From: Desulfobacteraceae bacterium
GTDB lineage: Bacteria > Desulfobacterota > DSM-4660 > Desulfatiglandales > Desulfatiglandaceae
Direction of reading: 5' to 3'
DNA: 64,000 bases
Assembly: GCA_030613055.1 (NCBI GenBank)
Contig: JAUWMR010000008.1
Coordinates: forward strand, 1-64,000
Shown in pieces: positions 33,090 through 42,710 of this stretch. Under the pieces are notes generated by a model that was given only the letters and a program-made list of their open reading frames with translations, searched no databases and was not told where the DNA came from. Every line of letters begins with the position of its first letter. The stretch's first letter is position 1. Both the position numbers and the translations under genes were made by a program.

Positions 33090-34349
33090 TCACTTAAATT
33101 CAAGATTACCCATATCCAGATCTTCTTCATTAAAGGGACCGAGCGTGGCAAGAGAAACTTTACTATCCTGGAATATGTCGCGGGCCACCTCAATCACTTC
33201 ATCAATACTGACACGCTCCAGATTGGATATCAGTTCCTTGTAATCGATATATCTATTAAAAATTATTTCATTTTTGGCAATACGCATCATCCGGTTATCA
33301 CCGTTCTCAGAAGACAGATAGATCCCGCCTATCAGATGGTCTTTTGCCGCAGTCAGATCCGATTCAGAAAGCGTTCCTGCAATCATCTTCCTGACCTCAG
33401 TTTGAATTGTCTCAAGAACGGGATTCACATTCGCAATATCTGTCGCCACATAAACACCAAAAAGGCCCGTATCCACATACGCTGATAGAAAGGAGTAAAC
33501 CGCGTAGGCGAGACCGCGATTTTCCCTGATCTCCTGGAACAGGCGGGAACTCATATTTCCCCCGAGAATCGTGTTAAAAAGCGTGCAGGCAAACCGCTTG
33601 TCATCCCTTTGGGAAGGGGCGTCTCCCCCCACGCAAATATGTACCTGTTCAAGGTCCTTGAAGTTAATTGAAACACCGCCCGTAGGATGCGGAATGCTTC
33701 TTACAGGATCTGTATTTCCCTTGCTTAGGGATTCAAAAAGGGGCCTGAAACAGGAGATCATTGTTTCATGATCCACATTCCCGGCCGCCGCCACAATGAT
33801 TCTTTCCGGTACATAATAACTCTTGATATATTCAAGGATGGTTTCTCTATCAATGGCGGATACCGTTTCCGCGGATCCCAGGATAGACAGGCCGATGGGA
33901 TGATCAGCCCAGAAAAGCCGGTTAAACAGGACGTGAATATTATCATCAGGAGAATCCTCCATCATGCTGATCTCTTGAAAGATCACCTGTCTTTCACGTT
34001 CCATTTCATCGGGATTAAACATGGAGTTTAAAAAAATATCAGAAAGAATATCCGCTGCGGTCAGAAAATGTTTTCCTAAAACTTTTGCGTGAAAACAGGT
34101 ATTTTCTTTTCCCGTAAACGCGTTGGACATTCCCCCTATGGCGTCAAGCTCTTTGGCGATACCGAGGCTATTACGCTTCTGCGTACCCTTAAAAATCATG
34201 TGTTCGATAAAATGGGAAATACCGTTTTCTTCCCTTGCCTCGTCTCGGGAGCCGGTATCAACCCATATGCCGAGGGAAACGGACTTCAGATGCTCCAATT
34301 TTTCTGAAATAATCCTGACGCCGTTTGTTAAAACAGTCTTATGATACAT
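33090..34349 (-). CDS. M16-family zinc peptidase (PepR/YmxG-like)
   Basis: A 419-residue insulinase-type peptidase with the inverted zinc motif HFIEHMIFKGT (HxxEH) and a Glu ligand expected further on near GKENTCFHAKV. The second half has the R/Y motif ENRGLAYAVYSF. Single-domain bacterial M16 proteases of about 420 residues are commonly encoded next to pnp, as here. ATG 34349 lies inside the last codons of pnp, so it is translationally coupled and ends the translation/RNA super-operon. The precise peptide substrates are unknown. Confidence 0.93.
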   Translation of the reverse strand: MYHKTVLTNGVRIISEKLEHLKSVSLGIWVDTGSRDEAREENGISHFIEHMIFKGTQKRNSLGIAKELDAIGGMSNAFTGKENTCFHAKVLGKHFLTAADILSDIFLNSMFNPDEMERERQVIFQEISMMEDSPDDNIHVLFNRLFWADHPIGLSILGSAETVSAIDRETILEYIKSYYVPERIIVAAAGNVDHETMISCFRPLFESLSKGNTDPVRSIPHPTGGVSINFKDLEQVHICVGGDAPSQRDDKRFACTLFNTILGGNMSSRLFQEIRENRGLAYAVYSFLSAYVDTGLFGVYVATDIANVNPVLETIQTEVRKMIAGTLSESDLTAAKDHLIGGIYLSSENGDNRMMRIAKNEIIFNRYIDYKELISNLERVSIDEVIEVARDIFQDSKVSLATLGPFNEEDLDMGNLEFK

Positions 34350-36438
34350 TATCCAAACTCTCACCTAATGCGGCCTTCCGTGACAGGCGTATCTTCCCGT
34401 CATCGTTCACTTCCAGGACTTTTACGAGGACTTCATCCCCTTCGTTTAGCACGTCCGTAACCTTGTTGACCCTTTCCCTGTCTAACTGGGATATGTGAAC
34501 CAGGCCGTCAGTGCCGGGAAATATTTCCACAAAAGCGCCAAAGTCCATAATCTTTACCACCTTACCCATATAAAGCTTTCCGACCTCGGCCTCCTGAAGA
34601 ATCTCATTGATCATATTGACTGCGATATCGGCGGATTCTTTGTCTGTCGAGGCAATATTGACCTTTCCCTCATCGTCCACGTTTATTCTCGCGCCGGAGG
34701 CATTCGTAATTTCCTTGATAGTCTTTCCACCAGGGCCGATAAGGATTCTGACCTTTTCGGGTTTGATCTGAATCGTAGTGATGGTCGGAGCATATTCGGA
34801 TAGCTCATGCCTCGGCTTCAAGATGGCCTTATTCATTTGATCCAGGATGTGAATTCTCCCTTCTTTTGCCTGTTCCAATGCCTTTTGCAATATCTCTCTT
34901 GTAATTCCATCTATCTTAATATCCATCTGTAAAGCGGTTATGCCGTCTCGTGTACCGGTTACCTTGAAATCCATATCACCATAATGGTCTTCATCTCCGA
35001 TAATATCCGACAACACCGCAACTTTGTCGCCATCTGATACAAGCCCCATTGCGACGCCCGCCACCGAATCCTTAATTGGAACACCTGCATCCATAAGGGA
35101 AAGGCACCCCCCGCAAACAGTGGCCATGGAGGAAGATCCGTTTGACTCGAGGATTTCAGAAACGACCCTGATGCAGTATCCAAACTCCTCCTTGTCAGGC
35201 ATCACGGGTAAAAGGGCGCGTCGAGCAAGCGCCCCATGACCTATGTCCCTCCGACCAGGACCACTGAGCCTTTTGGCTTCTCCCACACTGTACGGTGGAA
35301 AATTATAATGCAGAATAAACGACCTGAAAACATTTCCATAAAGGGTCTCAATCCTCTGTTCATCCTGTTCCGTCCCCAGGGTGGTCAACGCCATTGCCTG
35401 GGTCTCTCCCCGCGTAAACAGGGCAGAGCCATGAACCCGCGGCAACAAACCAACCACACATTCTATCGGCCTGATCTCGTCAAATGAGCGACCGTCGATC
35501 CTTTTTCCGTCCTCTAAAATCATCTGACGGACCATTTTCTTTTCCAGGTCATGCGCGGCCTCCCTGATATCTGATTTTCTTCCCTCATATTCCTCTGACA
35601 GATTCTCAAATATAGAATCCCGCGCCTCCCTGCTTTTTTGCTGTCGCTCCATCTTATCAGCCGTGGTAATAACTTCACTCAACAATGGCCTGCCTATTTC
35701 TGCGACCTTTTCCTGAAGATCCTCGTCAACAGGGTCCGGCGGGATGATCCGTTTTGGCTTTCCTACCTCGGATTTAAGCTGCTCCTGCATATCGAGCATG
35801 GGCTGCATGGCCTCATAACCGTAGAAAATTGCTTCGATCATATCTAACTCGGAAACAAAAAGCCCTCCGGCCTCTACCATGACTACACCTGAACGATTCC
35901 CTGCCACAATCAGGTCAATGTCACTTTCCGCCTGCTGGCTGAAAGTAGGGTTGGCAATAAACTTCCCATCCAATCTGCCTACGCGAATCCCGGCTACAGG
36001 TCCAAAAAAAGGGATATCCGATATCTCAAGGGCGAGCGAAGCACCCAAAAGGGCTAATATATCCGCATCATTTTCCTTGTCTGTCGACAGGACGCTGGCT
36101 ATCACCTGTGTTTCGTAATGGTAGTTCTTCGGGAAAAGGGGCCTTAAAGGCCTGTCAATAAGGCGCGAGGTCAGGGTCTCCTTCTCACCGGGGCGTCCCA
36201 TGTCTCTGCGAAAAAAATTGCCGGGAATTCGACCTCCCGCGTAGGACATTTCCTGGTATTCAACGGTCAAAGGAAGGAAATCTATCCCTTCTCGAACCTC
36301 GTCTGTAGATACAGCAGTCACTAAAACGACGGTCTCACCAAGAGTTACAACAGCAGATCCGCTTGCCTGTTTTGCAATACGGCCTGTCTCAATATACAAG
36401 GTCTGACCGTTAATATCTATTTCACGGTTTTTTATCAT
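34339..36438 (-). CDS. pnp: Polyribonucleotide nucleotidyltransferase (PNPase)
   Basis: A 699-residue 3'-5' phosphorolytic exoribonuclease. Two RNase PH domains (FLPLTVEYQEMSYAGGRIPG; the second with FTRGETQAMALTTLG and the DHYGDMDFKVTGT catalytic region) flank a helical domain; KH (IRILIGPGGKTIKEIT-type) and S1 (KLYMGKVVKIMDFGAFVEIF) domains end it. Length and order are canonical. It follows rpsO, as in most bacteria. In E. coli pnp is autoregulated through its leader; the 86-base rpsO-pnp gap shows no obvious RNase III stem by eye. Confidence 0.97.
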   Translation of the reverse strand: MIKNREIDINGQTLYIETGRIAKQASGSAVVTLGETVVLVTAVSTDEVREGIDFLPLTVEYQEMSYAGGRIPGNFFRRDMGRPGEKETLTSRLIDRPLRPLFPKNYHYETQVIASVLSTDKENDADILALLGASLALEISDIPFFGPVAGIRVGRLDGKFIANPTFSQQAESDIDLIVAGNRSGVVMVEAGGLFVSELDMIEAIFYGYEAMQPMLDMQEQLKSEVGKPKRIIPPDPVDEDLQEKVAEIGRPLLSEVITTADKMERQQKSREARDSIFENLSEEYEGRKSDIREAAHDLEKKMVRQMILEDGKRIDGRSFDEIRPIECVVGLLPRVHGSALFTRGETQAMALTTLGTEQDEQRIETLYGNVFRSFILHYNFPPYSVGEAKRLSGPGRRDIGHGALARRALLPVMPDKEEFGYCIRVVSEILESNGSSSMATVCGGCLSLMDAGVPIKDSVAGVAMGLVSDGDKVAVLSDIIGDEDHYGDMDFKVTGTRDGITALQMDIKIDGITREILQKALEQAKEGRIHILDQMNKAILKPRHELSEYAPTITTIQIKPEKVRILIGPGGKTIKEITNASGARINVDDEGKVNIASTDKESADIAVNMINEILQEAEVGKLYMGKVVKIMDFGAFVEIFPGTDGLVHISQLDRERVNKVTDVLNEGDEVLVKVLEVNDDGKIRLSRKAALGESLDNVS

Positions 36439-36524
36439 AGTCTAATTTATCCTTTCATTTTAAAAATTGTACATGTTTAGAAATTTTTAGAGTTCACAAC
36501 TGAACAATTCGCCAATTCTGCTTT

Positions 36525-36794
36525 CTATCTCCGGATACCGAGCTCCTTGATGACGGTTTTATATTTCTCAGCATTTCCCTTCTTCAGGTAGTTCAGAAGC
36601 CTCCTCCTCTGTCCCACTAATTTCAATAATCCCCTGCGTGAATGGTGGTCCTTTTTATGGACTTTGAAATGTTCCGTAAGGTATTTGATTCGATTACTGA
36701 GCAGGGCAATTTGAACCTCAGGCGAACCAGTATCATTTTCATGAAGTTTGAACTGATCAATGATTTCCTTTTTAACTTCTGGCGTCAAAACCAC
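36525..36794 (-). CDS. rpsO: 30S ribosomal protein S15
   Basis: An 89-residue S15. [20 protein letters not shown] and [20 protein letters not shown] are the strongly conserved rRNA-binding segments, ending [20 protein letters not shown]. Size is exactly typical. It binds the central domain of 16S rRNA early in 30S assembly. Set between truB and pnp in the standard order. Confidence 0.98.
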   Translation of the reverse strand: MVLTPEVKKEIIDQFKLHENDTGSPEVQIALLSNRIKYLTEHFKVHKKDHHSRRGLLKLVGQRRRLLNYLKKGNAEKYKTVIKELGIRR

Positions 36795-36904
36795 TTTCTT
36801 TACCTCCTGTAATTATTCATTTGAACCAGTATTGAGTTTCTGTTTACACGTCTCATCCGGAAAGCCGTTCAAACAGGCGAATGAAAAACCAATGGGACCG
36901 ACCT

Positions 36905-37858
36905 TTAGACGCGTCCTCTTCCCTGAACCATGGGTTCAGAAAAAACCCTCTCGATTTTTACTTTACCATGACCAACCCCCTCATTTTTTGCTATTTTAAT
37001 GATGGCCACCAGTTCATCACCGTTGACCACCTTCACGTTTTCGTCTTTATTATCGGCCAGGACCCGTCCTCTTCCTAAATCCTCCCATCCCGGTTGGTAA
37101 CCATGCCTCACTTTCTTTGCAAGATGACTTTTCATCTCTATCTCATGCATGCCGGGGAGGGCGTCTCTCAACGGGATAATTTTTTGTCGCAGGCGCGACA
37201 CACCCTCTCGGGCCGAAATCTCCTTTGAGGGCAGCGCATCTTTTACATTAAAAATACCGCTTGACAGTCTCCTCAAAGATAAAAGATGCGCTCCCGGCCC
37301 AAGTTCCCTTCCTAAGTCGGCGGCAAGGCTCCTGATATAGGTGCCGCTGGAACATGTAACCTTCATAACAACATCAGGGAGATCAACAGAGGTTAGGTCA
37401 ATGGAGTATATGGAGACATTTCTCTTTTTTAGTGTGATTTTAACGCCTTTTCTTGCGAACCTGTATGCCCTGGTTCCCTTATATTTGACTGCGGAATATA
37501 TCGGTGGTATCTGCTCAATATCTCCCACAAATCCCCGGATCTTGTTCCTTATATATTCCACGCTCAGGCCAGGCACTTCGGATGTGTTAACAACTCGTCC
37601 AGTTGGGTCTAATGTATCTGTTTCGATTCCCAACCTCATAGTGGCCAGATACGTCTTCTTTTCGGCCATGATAAAATTTGACAGCTTGGTTCCCTGCCCC
37701 ACAAGAACAATAAGCAATCCAGTAGCGAACGGATCCAGTGTTCCGCTGTGTCCTATCTTTCGAATCCCTAACAGATTCCTCACCTTCTTAACCACGGCAA
37801 AAGAAGTCTCATCCTCGGCCTTATCAATCAAGAGTATCCCATCGGTCATGTTTTCCAT
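36905..37858 (-). CDS. truB: tRNA pseudouridine-55 synthase
   Basis: A 317-residue enzyme that makes pseudouridine 55 in the T-loop of tRNAs. The catalytic Asp lies in HSGTLDPFATGLLIVLVGQG, with DKAEDETSFAVVKKVRNLL before it, TDTLDPTGRV after, and SSGTYIRSLAADLG in the core. The C-terminal 80 residues include a PUA-like end (GRGRVLADNKDENVKVVNGD). It starts at ATG 37858, 33 bases after nrnA. Confidence 0.97.
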   Translation of the reverse strand: MENMTDGILLIDKAEDETSFAVVKKVRNLLGIRKIGHSGTLDPFATGLLIVLVGQGTKLSNFIMAEKKTYLATMRLGIETDTLDPTGRVVNTSEVPGLSVEYIRNKIRGFVGDIEQIPPIYSAVKYKGTRAYRFARKGVKITLKKRNVSIYSIDLTSVDLPDVVMKVTCSSGTYIRSLAADLGRELGPGAHLLSLRRLSSGIFNVKDALPSKEISAREGVSRLRQKIIPLRDALPGMHEIEMKSHLAKKVRHGYQPGWEDLGRGRVLADNKDENVKVVNGDELVAIIKIAKNEGVGHGKVKIERVFSEPMVQGRGRV

Positions 37859-37890
37859 TAGCTGATTGCTGATGGCTCTCTAACGGCAGC

Positions 37891-38883
37891 TTACAAAAAT
37901 TGAACAGCCTCCCTTAAAAATTCCCTCTTCAGGACATCGATCGAACCACGGCGACTAAAACCGGCTGCCTTTGCATGCCCGCCACCTGCAAAGCGTGATG
38001 CCAGCAGTGCCACATTAACCCTGTTGTTTGACCGCAGGCTGAACTTATACTCATTTTCATCGGTCTGGGATATTAAGACCGCTACTTCAACACCCAAAAC
38101 AAATCTGGGAAAATCCACGAACCCCTCTGAATCTTCCGCTTGTGCCCCTGTCTTTTCAATCATCTCTAATGAAACCGTCATCATTCCGATCGTGTTCTCG
38201 TGGTAGTATTCAACAGATCCGAGGGCAAGTTCCAGCAATCTCAATCCGGATTTGGTGTATCCATGCATCAATTTACGGGACAGCTTGGACGGTTTGACAC
38301 CATAGCTGATCATCTCAGCAGCAATCTTCATAGATGCAGCAGTGGTGTTGTCATACCTAAAGGAGCCTGTATCAGTTTGAATGGCGGCAAAAATATTTTC
38401 GGCGACGTCATAGTCAATGGTCAGTCTCGCTGCCTTTATGACTTTATACACCAGTTCACCGGTTGAGGAGCTGCCCGTATCAACCAGATTCAAATCCCCG
38501 AAAAAATCATTTGTTTCATGGTGGTCAATGTTTATCAACGGCTTGTATTTTTCGACAAAACTCCGGCGTGCTCCCACTCTTGTCATTTCAGAACAGTCTA
38601 AAACCACAACCGCGTCAAAATCCTCTTCAGGGCATGGATCCTGCACGACCATACCTGCACCCTTCAAGAGATTAGAAGGAGATGGAACCGGTTTCTCGGT
38701 AAAAAGAACTACACGCTTTTCTGCATTAAGCAGGGCCTTGCCAAACGCAAGAATTGAACCGATACCGTCTACATCCGGATCCCTGTGTGTTACGAGCAGA
38801 AAACGCTGCCCATCCATTATTACTCCGGCTATTCTGTTCAGCGATGACCCGGAATCCAGAATCAAAGATTCTAATTCAGTCAC
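37891..38883 (-). CDS. nrnA: DHH/DHHA1 phosphoesterase, NrnA-like (oligoribonuclease / pAp phosphatase)
   Basis: A 330-residue protein with DHH motifs LLVTHRDPDVDGIGSILA (motif I), VVLDCSEMTRVG (II), NIDHHETNDFFGD (III, the DHH) and a C-terminal DHHA1 motif RFAGGGHAKAAGFS. NrnA degrades very short RNAs and dephosphorylates pAp. A pAp role would be relevant to a locus that encodes a PAPS sulfotransferase, but NrnA in the infB-rbfA-truB operon is general. The GTG start overlaps the rbfA stop by eight bases. Confidence 0.95.
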   Translation of the reverse strand: MTELESLILDSGSSLNRIAGVIMDGQRFLLVTHRDPDVDGIGSILAFGKALLNAEKRVVLFTEKPVPSPSNLLKGAGMVVQDPCPEEDFDAVVVLDCSEMTRVGARRSFVEKYKPLINIDHHETNDFFGDLNLVDTGSSSTGELVYKVIKAARLTIDYDVAENIFAAIQTDTGSFRYDNTTAASMKIAAEMISYGVKPSKLSRKLMHGYTKSGLRLLELALGSVEYYHENTIGMMTVSLEMIEKTGAQAEDSEGFVDFPRFVLGVEVAVLISQTDENEYKFSLRSNNRVNVALLASRFAGGGHAKAAGFSRRGSIDVLKREFLREAVQFL

Positions 38884-39259
38884 TTTCTAACCCATCATTC
38901 CCCGATATATCTCGCGTCTTCTGGATTTCTTCAAACAATTTATCCATGTGGCTCCCACTTTCCAGAGATGCATCGTACACAAATCTAATTTCAGGGACAT
39001 ACCTTAATGACATCCGAAGCCCTAACTCTCTCTTAATAAAACCTTTCGCGCTGTCCAGGCCCGCCTGAGCTTTCCCGACCGCATTCTTCTCGCCCATCAC
39101 ACTGTAATAGATTTTAGCCGTTTTCAGATCATCACTCAAGCGGATACCGGTTATAGTAACACTTCGAATCCTTGGATCCCTGACCCTGTTAAGGAGGAGA
39201 ACAGCAACCTCCTTTAATATCTGATCACCAACTCGAATTGCCCGCTTGCCCGCCAACAT
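38876..39259 (-). CDS. rbfA: Ribosome-binding factor A
   Basis: A 127-residue 30S maturation factor with a KH-like fold. Motifs: RVGDQILKEVAVLLLNRVRD, DPRIRSVTITGIRLSDDLKT, AKIYYSV and the C-terminal RYVPEIRFVYDASLESGSHM. Size typical. It sits between ylxP and nrnA in the conserved infB operon; start ATG 39259. Confidence 0.96.
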   Translation of the reverse strand: MLAGKRAIRVGDQILKEVAVLLLNRVRDPRIRSVTITGIRLSDDLKTAKIYYSVMGEKNAVGKAQAGLDSAKGFIKRELGLRMSLRYVPEIRFVYDASLESGSHMDKLFEEIQKTRDISGNDGLESD

Positions 39260-39286
39260 GCCTGTCTCCTGCTTCAGGATGCTTGC

Positions 39287-39574
39287 TTATAGATTAAAAA
39301 TTTCCATCCTGCTGTCTACTATCTGCGCGAGATATAGCGATTCAAGAAATCCCAGGACATGATTCAGGGAAGAATCAATGTGTCGTCTATCGTTTCCTAC
39401 CGCACTAACGCCAAGCTCAATTTTCTGCCATTTGTCATTTGAGTCAACTTCCGCAATAGACACGTTGAACTTAGACTTTACTTTGCCCACCAGACTCTTG
39501 ACTACTTTTCGTTTTCCCTTAAGAGACCGGTTTTCAGGCAAATATAATTCAATTTTTAGCGTACCAACAACCAT
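39287..39574 (-). CDS. ylxP: DUF503 family protein (YlxP)
   Basis: A 95-residue protein beginning MVVGTLKIELYLPENRSLKG, with KRKVVKSLVGKVKSKFNVSI and IDSSLNHVLGFLESL, matching DUF503/YlxP, which is nearly always encoded between infB and rbfA. Its role is thought to be in ribosome or 30S maturation but is not settled. Eight bases separate the infB stop from its ATG. Confidence 0.94.
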   Translation of the reverse strand: MVVGTLKIELYLPENRSLKGKRKVVKSLVGKVKSKFNVSIAEVDSNDKWQKIELGVSAVGNDRRHIDSSLNHVLGFLESLYLAQIVDSRMEIFNL

Positions 39575-39582
39575 AGTAGCTG

Positions 39583-42234
39583 CTATAATTCCGCCTGTAA
39601 TTCCTCAATCTGATAGACTTCAAAGACATCACCAGGTTTGATATCCTGGAAGTTCTCCAGACCGATACCGCATTCATAGCCAGATTGTACTTCCTTGGCA
39701 TCTTCCTTAAAACGCCTGAGCGTAGCGATCTTGCCGGTAAAAACAACTACATCGTCACGAAGGAGCCTTACATCCGCATTCCTCTCAATATGGCCATCGG
39801 TAACCTTGCATCCGGCAACCGCTCCCACTTTAGGAACGCGAAAAATCTCCTTGATATCAGCATGACCAATGACATGCTCCTTGTAAATAGGTTCCAGGAG
39901 GCCCTCCATTGCCAACCGGACATCCTTAACCACATTGTAAATAACATCGTAGTACCTGATATCCACATTCTCTTTTTCTGCAATTACCTTGACACGCTGA
40001 TTCGTTCTTACATTAAAACCGATAATTATGGCCCCTGAAGCAGAAGCAAGCATGATATCCGACTCGGTAACGGCGCCAGTGGCCGAATGAATGATCTTGA
40101 GTTTAACCTCGTCCGTGCTTTGCTTAACCAGTGATTCAGCAATCGCCTCAAGGGAGCCCTGGACATCCGTCTTAAGGACAATATTTTGTTCTTTGACATC
40201 GCCCTCTTTTATCCTCTCAAAAAGGTCATCAAGACTTACGATACCTCTCATAACTGTTTCGTTTTTCTCACTCTTGACCTTGCGGTGATCAATCACCTGT
40301 TTTGCCGTTTTTTCGTCCTGAACCGTAATAAATTCATCACCTGCCATAGGCACCCCGGATATACCGTACAACTCCACCGGCATGGATGGACCGACGGCTT
40401 TCATTTTCATTCCACGGTGGTCAAGCATCGCCCTCACGCGACCGTAATGTTCCCCGCAAACAAAATAATCACCCTTGCTGAGAGTACCGTTTTTAATGAG
40501 AACCGTAGCCACAGGGCCTTTGCTCCTGTCTAATGCTGCCTCAATAACAGATCCCCTTGCCGCTTTTTTTGGATTGCCTTTAAGCTCGAGTATTTCAGAC
40601 TGCAGCAGAATAATATTTAACATCTCATCGACACCATCACCCGTCTTCGCCGAAACATGCCCAAAGAGTGTATCGCCACCCCATTCCTCAGGACTGAGAT
40701 CAAGCTCCGCTAATTCCCTCTTGACCTTTTCAGCATCGGCTTCCGCTTTGTCAATCTTATTTACGGCCACGATAATAGGTATGTTGGCCGCTCGGGCATG
40801 ATTTACGGCCTCTCGTGTCTGCGGCATCACACCGTCATCCGCGGCCACAACAAGCACGATGATGTCCGTAACCTTTGCGCCCCTTGCGCGCATGGCTGTA
40901 AATGCCTCATGTCCGGGTGTATCAAGAAAGACTATCTCTCCACTATCGGTCTCAACATGATAGGCGCCAATATGCTGTGTAATGCCTCCGGACTCTCCCT
41001 TGATGATATTAGATTTCCTTATGTAATCAAGGAGAGATGTCTTGCCGTGATCCACATGCCCCATAATTGTTACGACCGGCGGCCTTGGTTCCATCTCTTC
41101 AGGGCGATCTTCGACCTCGGCAATGAGCCTTGCCTCCTCAAAGGTATCCAATTCGAGTTCGTATCCAAATTCATCAGCAACAACAGATGCCGTCTCAAAA
41201 TCTATGGATTGATTTATTTTTGCCTTGAACCCAAGCCCCATTAATCTCCTGACAAGCTCCACCGCTTTTATCCCCATAGCCTTTGCCAGCTCAGCCACTG
41301 TCACAATATCCTGAACCTTTATCCTTCTTTTACTTGCCCTCGGAATTGTAATCTCTGTCTGTTTACCATTCTTGACAACTTCCCTGGTTTTTCTCCCTTT
41401 CTTTGCCTTGCGTTTTTTTGGACGGCCTTCATACAGATCCGCCTTTTCGTATATCTCTTTCTTTCGATGGCGAATACTCTTTCTGGAAACGGCCTCTTCG
41501 ATTTTTAACTGTTCCTTTTTTCTTTTCTTGCCTTTTCTCGTTTTTCCAGACACATACTCCTTGTCTTTTTCAGTTACCTCTCGAGTTGGCTCAAGAGGTT
41601 TTTTGGCCGTGGGTTTTTTAGCATCAGTCTCCGCGGCCTTCTTCCTTGATTTCCTCGCCAGAATATCGCTTAAAGGTCCTTCCTCAGGGCCTTTAATAAT
41701 CTTTGCTGGCCGCTCAACCTTCTTTTTCCTTATTTTTTTAGGCTTTATTTTGGCTTCCGCTTCTTTCCCGGTGGTCTTTCCGGAACGGGCATCTTCGATC
41801 TCCTCCTTTTGCGATAGCCCTTCTTCCAGAGCTTTTTCAGCAATCAGAGCCTTTTCCTCTGCGGATAACTCTTTATCTTCAATGCCCTCAACATCATCCA
41901 TCCTGTCTATTTTTTCCAGCTCATCTTTCCCGAGGAGTTCTTCTTTTACAATATCCCGTCTTTCTTCCTCTTCCTCCTTTGCACTCACTGCCGGAATATC
42001 CTGTTTAATTTTTATTTTTTTCCGGCGGCGGATAACCGTTGATTTTATCCGTTTCTCCACAACAACTTCCGATATTTTACCGGAAATAATACCCCTGGCT
42101 CTTTCAATCTCCTGTTCGTCCATGGTGCTCATATAATTTTTGATATCCATACCACCGGCTACCAGCTTTTCTACCAGTATTTTGCTTTCTATACTAAGCT
42201 CTTTAGCCAGCTCATAGACTCTGACCTTAGCCAT
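39583..42234 (-). CDS. infB: Translation initiation factor IF-2
   Basis: An 883-residue GTPase that brings initiator tRNA to the 30S subunit. Two IF2_N modules ([40 protein letters not shown]) are separated by a long Lys/Glu-rich disordered linker. The G domain has [18 protein letters not shown] (G1), [10 protein letters not shown] (G2), [17 protein letters not shown] (G3), NKIDKAEA (G4) and SAKTGDG (G5); domains II-IV follow. ATG 42234 is preferred over the TTG 12 bases upstream because GGGGGAG precedes the ATG, although the spacing is short. Confidence 0.97.
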   Translation of the reverse strand: MAKVRVYELAKELSIESKILVEKLVAGGMDIKNYMSTMDEQEIERARGIISGKISEVVVEKRIKSTVIRRRKKIKIKQDIPAVSAKEEEEERRDIVKEELLGKDELEKIDRMDDVEGIEDKELSAEEKALIAEKALEEGLSQKEEIEDARSGKTTGKEAEAKIKPKKIRKKKVERPAKIIKGPEEGPLSDILARKSRKKAAETDAKKPTAKKPLEPTREVTEKDKEYVSGKTRKGKKRKKEQLKIEEAVSRKSIRHRKKEIYEKADLYEGRPKKRKAKKGRKTREVVKNGKQTEITIPRASKRRIKVQDIVTVAELAKAMGIKAVELVRRLMGLGFKAKINQSIDFETASVVADEFGYELELDTFEEARLIAEVEDRPEEMEPRPPVVTIMGHVDHGKTSLLDYIRKSNIIKGESGGITQHIGAYHVETDSGEIVFLDTPGHEAFTAMRARGAKVTDIIVLVVAADDGVMPQTREAVNHARAANIPIIVAVNKIDKAEADAEKVKRELAELDLSPEEWGGDTLFGHVSAKTGDGVDEMLNIILLQSEILELKGNPKKAARGSVIEAALDRSKGPVATVLIKNGTLSKGDYFVCGEHYGRVRAMLDHRGMKMKAVGPSMPVELYGISGVPMAGDEFITVQDEKTAKQVIDHRKVKSEKNETVMRGIVSLDDLFERIKEGDVKEQNIVLKTDVQGSLEAIAESLVKQSTDEVKLKIIHSATGAVTESDIMLASASGAIIIGFNVRTNQRVKVIAEKENVDIRYYDVIYNVVKDVRLAMEGLLEPIYKEHVIGHADIKEIFRVPKVGAVAGCKVTDGHIERNADVRLLRDDVVVFTGKIATLRRFKEDAKEVQSGYECGIGLENFQDIKPGDVFEVYQIEELQAEL

Positions 42235-42246
42235 ATACTCCCCCAA

Positions 42247-42458
42247 ATACTAAATATAATTATTTTCGTAATTACCCAGATATTTAGGTTGAAGACTGAA
42301 GGGCTGAATCACAGATAAGGACTAAGTACTGATACCTTCTACCTTCAGTCTAAATACCTTTAGCCTGACTACGTGAGTAGTCACTTATTTTCAAGACATG
42401 TGCCCGCTGTCCGGAACAAGGTATTATGGCCGGCTGAATATCCAGGTCATCCCGTTCA
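42247..42458. repeat. Inverted repeats between ylxR and infB
   Basis: AGACTGAAGG (about 42293) pairs with CCTTCAGTCT (about 42342), and a perfect 7-bp hairpin TGACTAC-GTGA-GTAGTCA spans 42366-42383. Neither has a U-tract on the minus strand, so they are not intrinsic terminators; they may affect mRNA stability within the operon. Confidence 0.55.
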
Positions 42459-42710
42459 TCATGCCCAAAGCTCCGGATGCAGGGTTACAGGACCCTCTTT
42501 TCTGAATGCCCTGTTAAGCCGTCTAACCGCACGCAACCTCTCCCAGCAGGATTTTTTTAGACATACATATGCTCCCCTTCCCTGTCCAGTTCCGCAATCA
42601 TCCCTGAAAACAAACCCTCGTGCATCCAATACAAGTCGAATTAATTCCTTCTTTGGTCGCTTTTCCCCGCAGGATATGCAGGTCCTTATGGGTATATGCC
42701 TTTTACGCAT
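42459..42710 (-). CDS. ylxR: YlxR-family RNA-binding / nucleoid-associated protein
   Basis: An 83-residue protein with the YlxR/DUF448 core: RTCISCGEKRPKKELIRLVL, GRGAYVCLKKSCWERLRAVR and RLNRAFRKE. ATG 42710 overlaps the nusA stop (ATGCGTAA), the usual coupled arrangement; a longer start inside nusA would duplicate coding. Members have been linked to RNA binding and RNase P in some bacteria; the general role is unclear. Confidence 0.93.
   Translation of the reverse strand: MRKRHIPIRTCISCGEKRPKKELIRLVLDARGFVFRDDCGTGQGRGAYVCLKKSCWERLRAVRRLNRAFRKEGPVTLHPELWA

Noticed and set aside
41372-42136. 254-codon plus-strand frame opposite infB
   Set aside because: Ser/Phe-rich low-complexity translation of the antisense of the Lys/Glu-rich IF-2 linker; no ribosome-binding site or recognisable domain.
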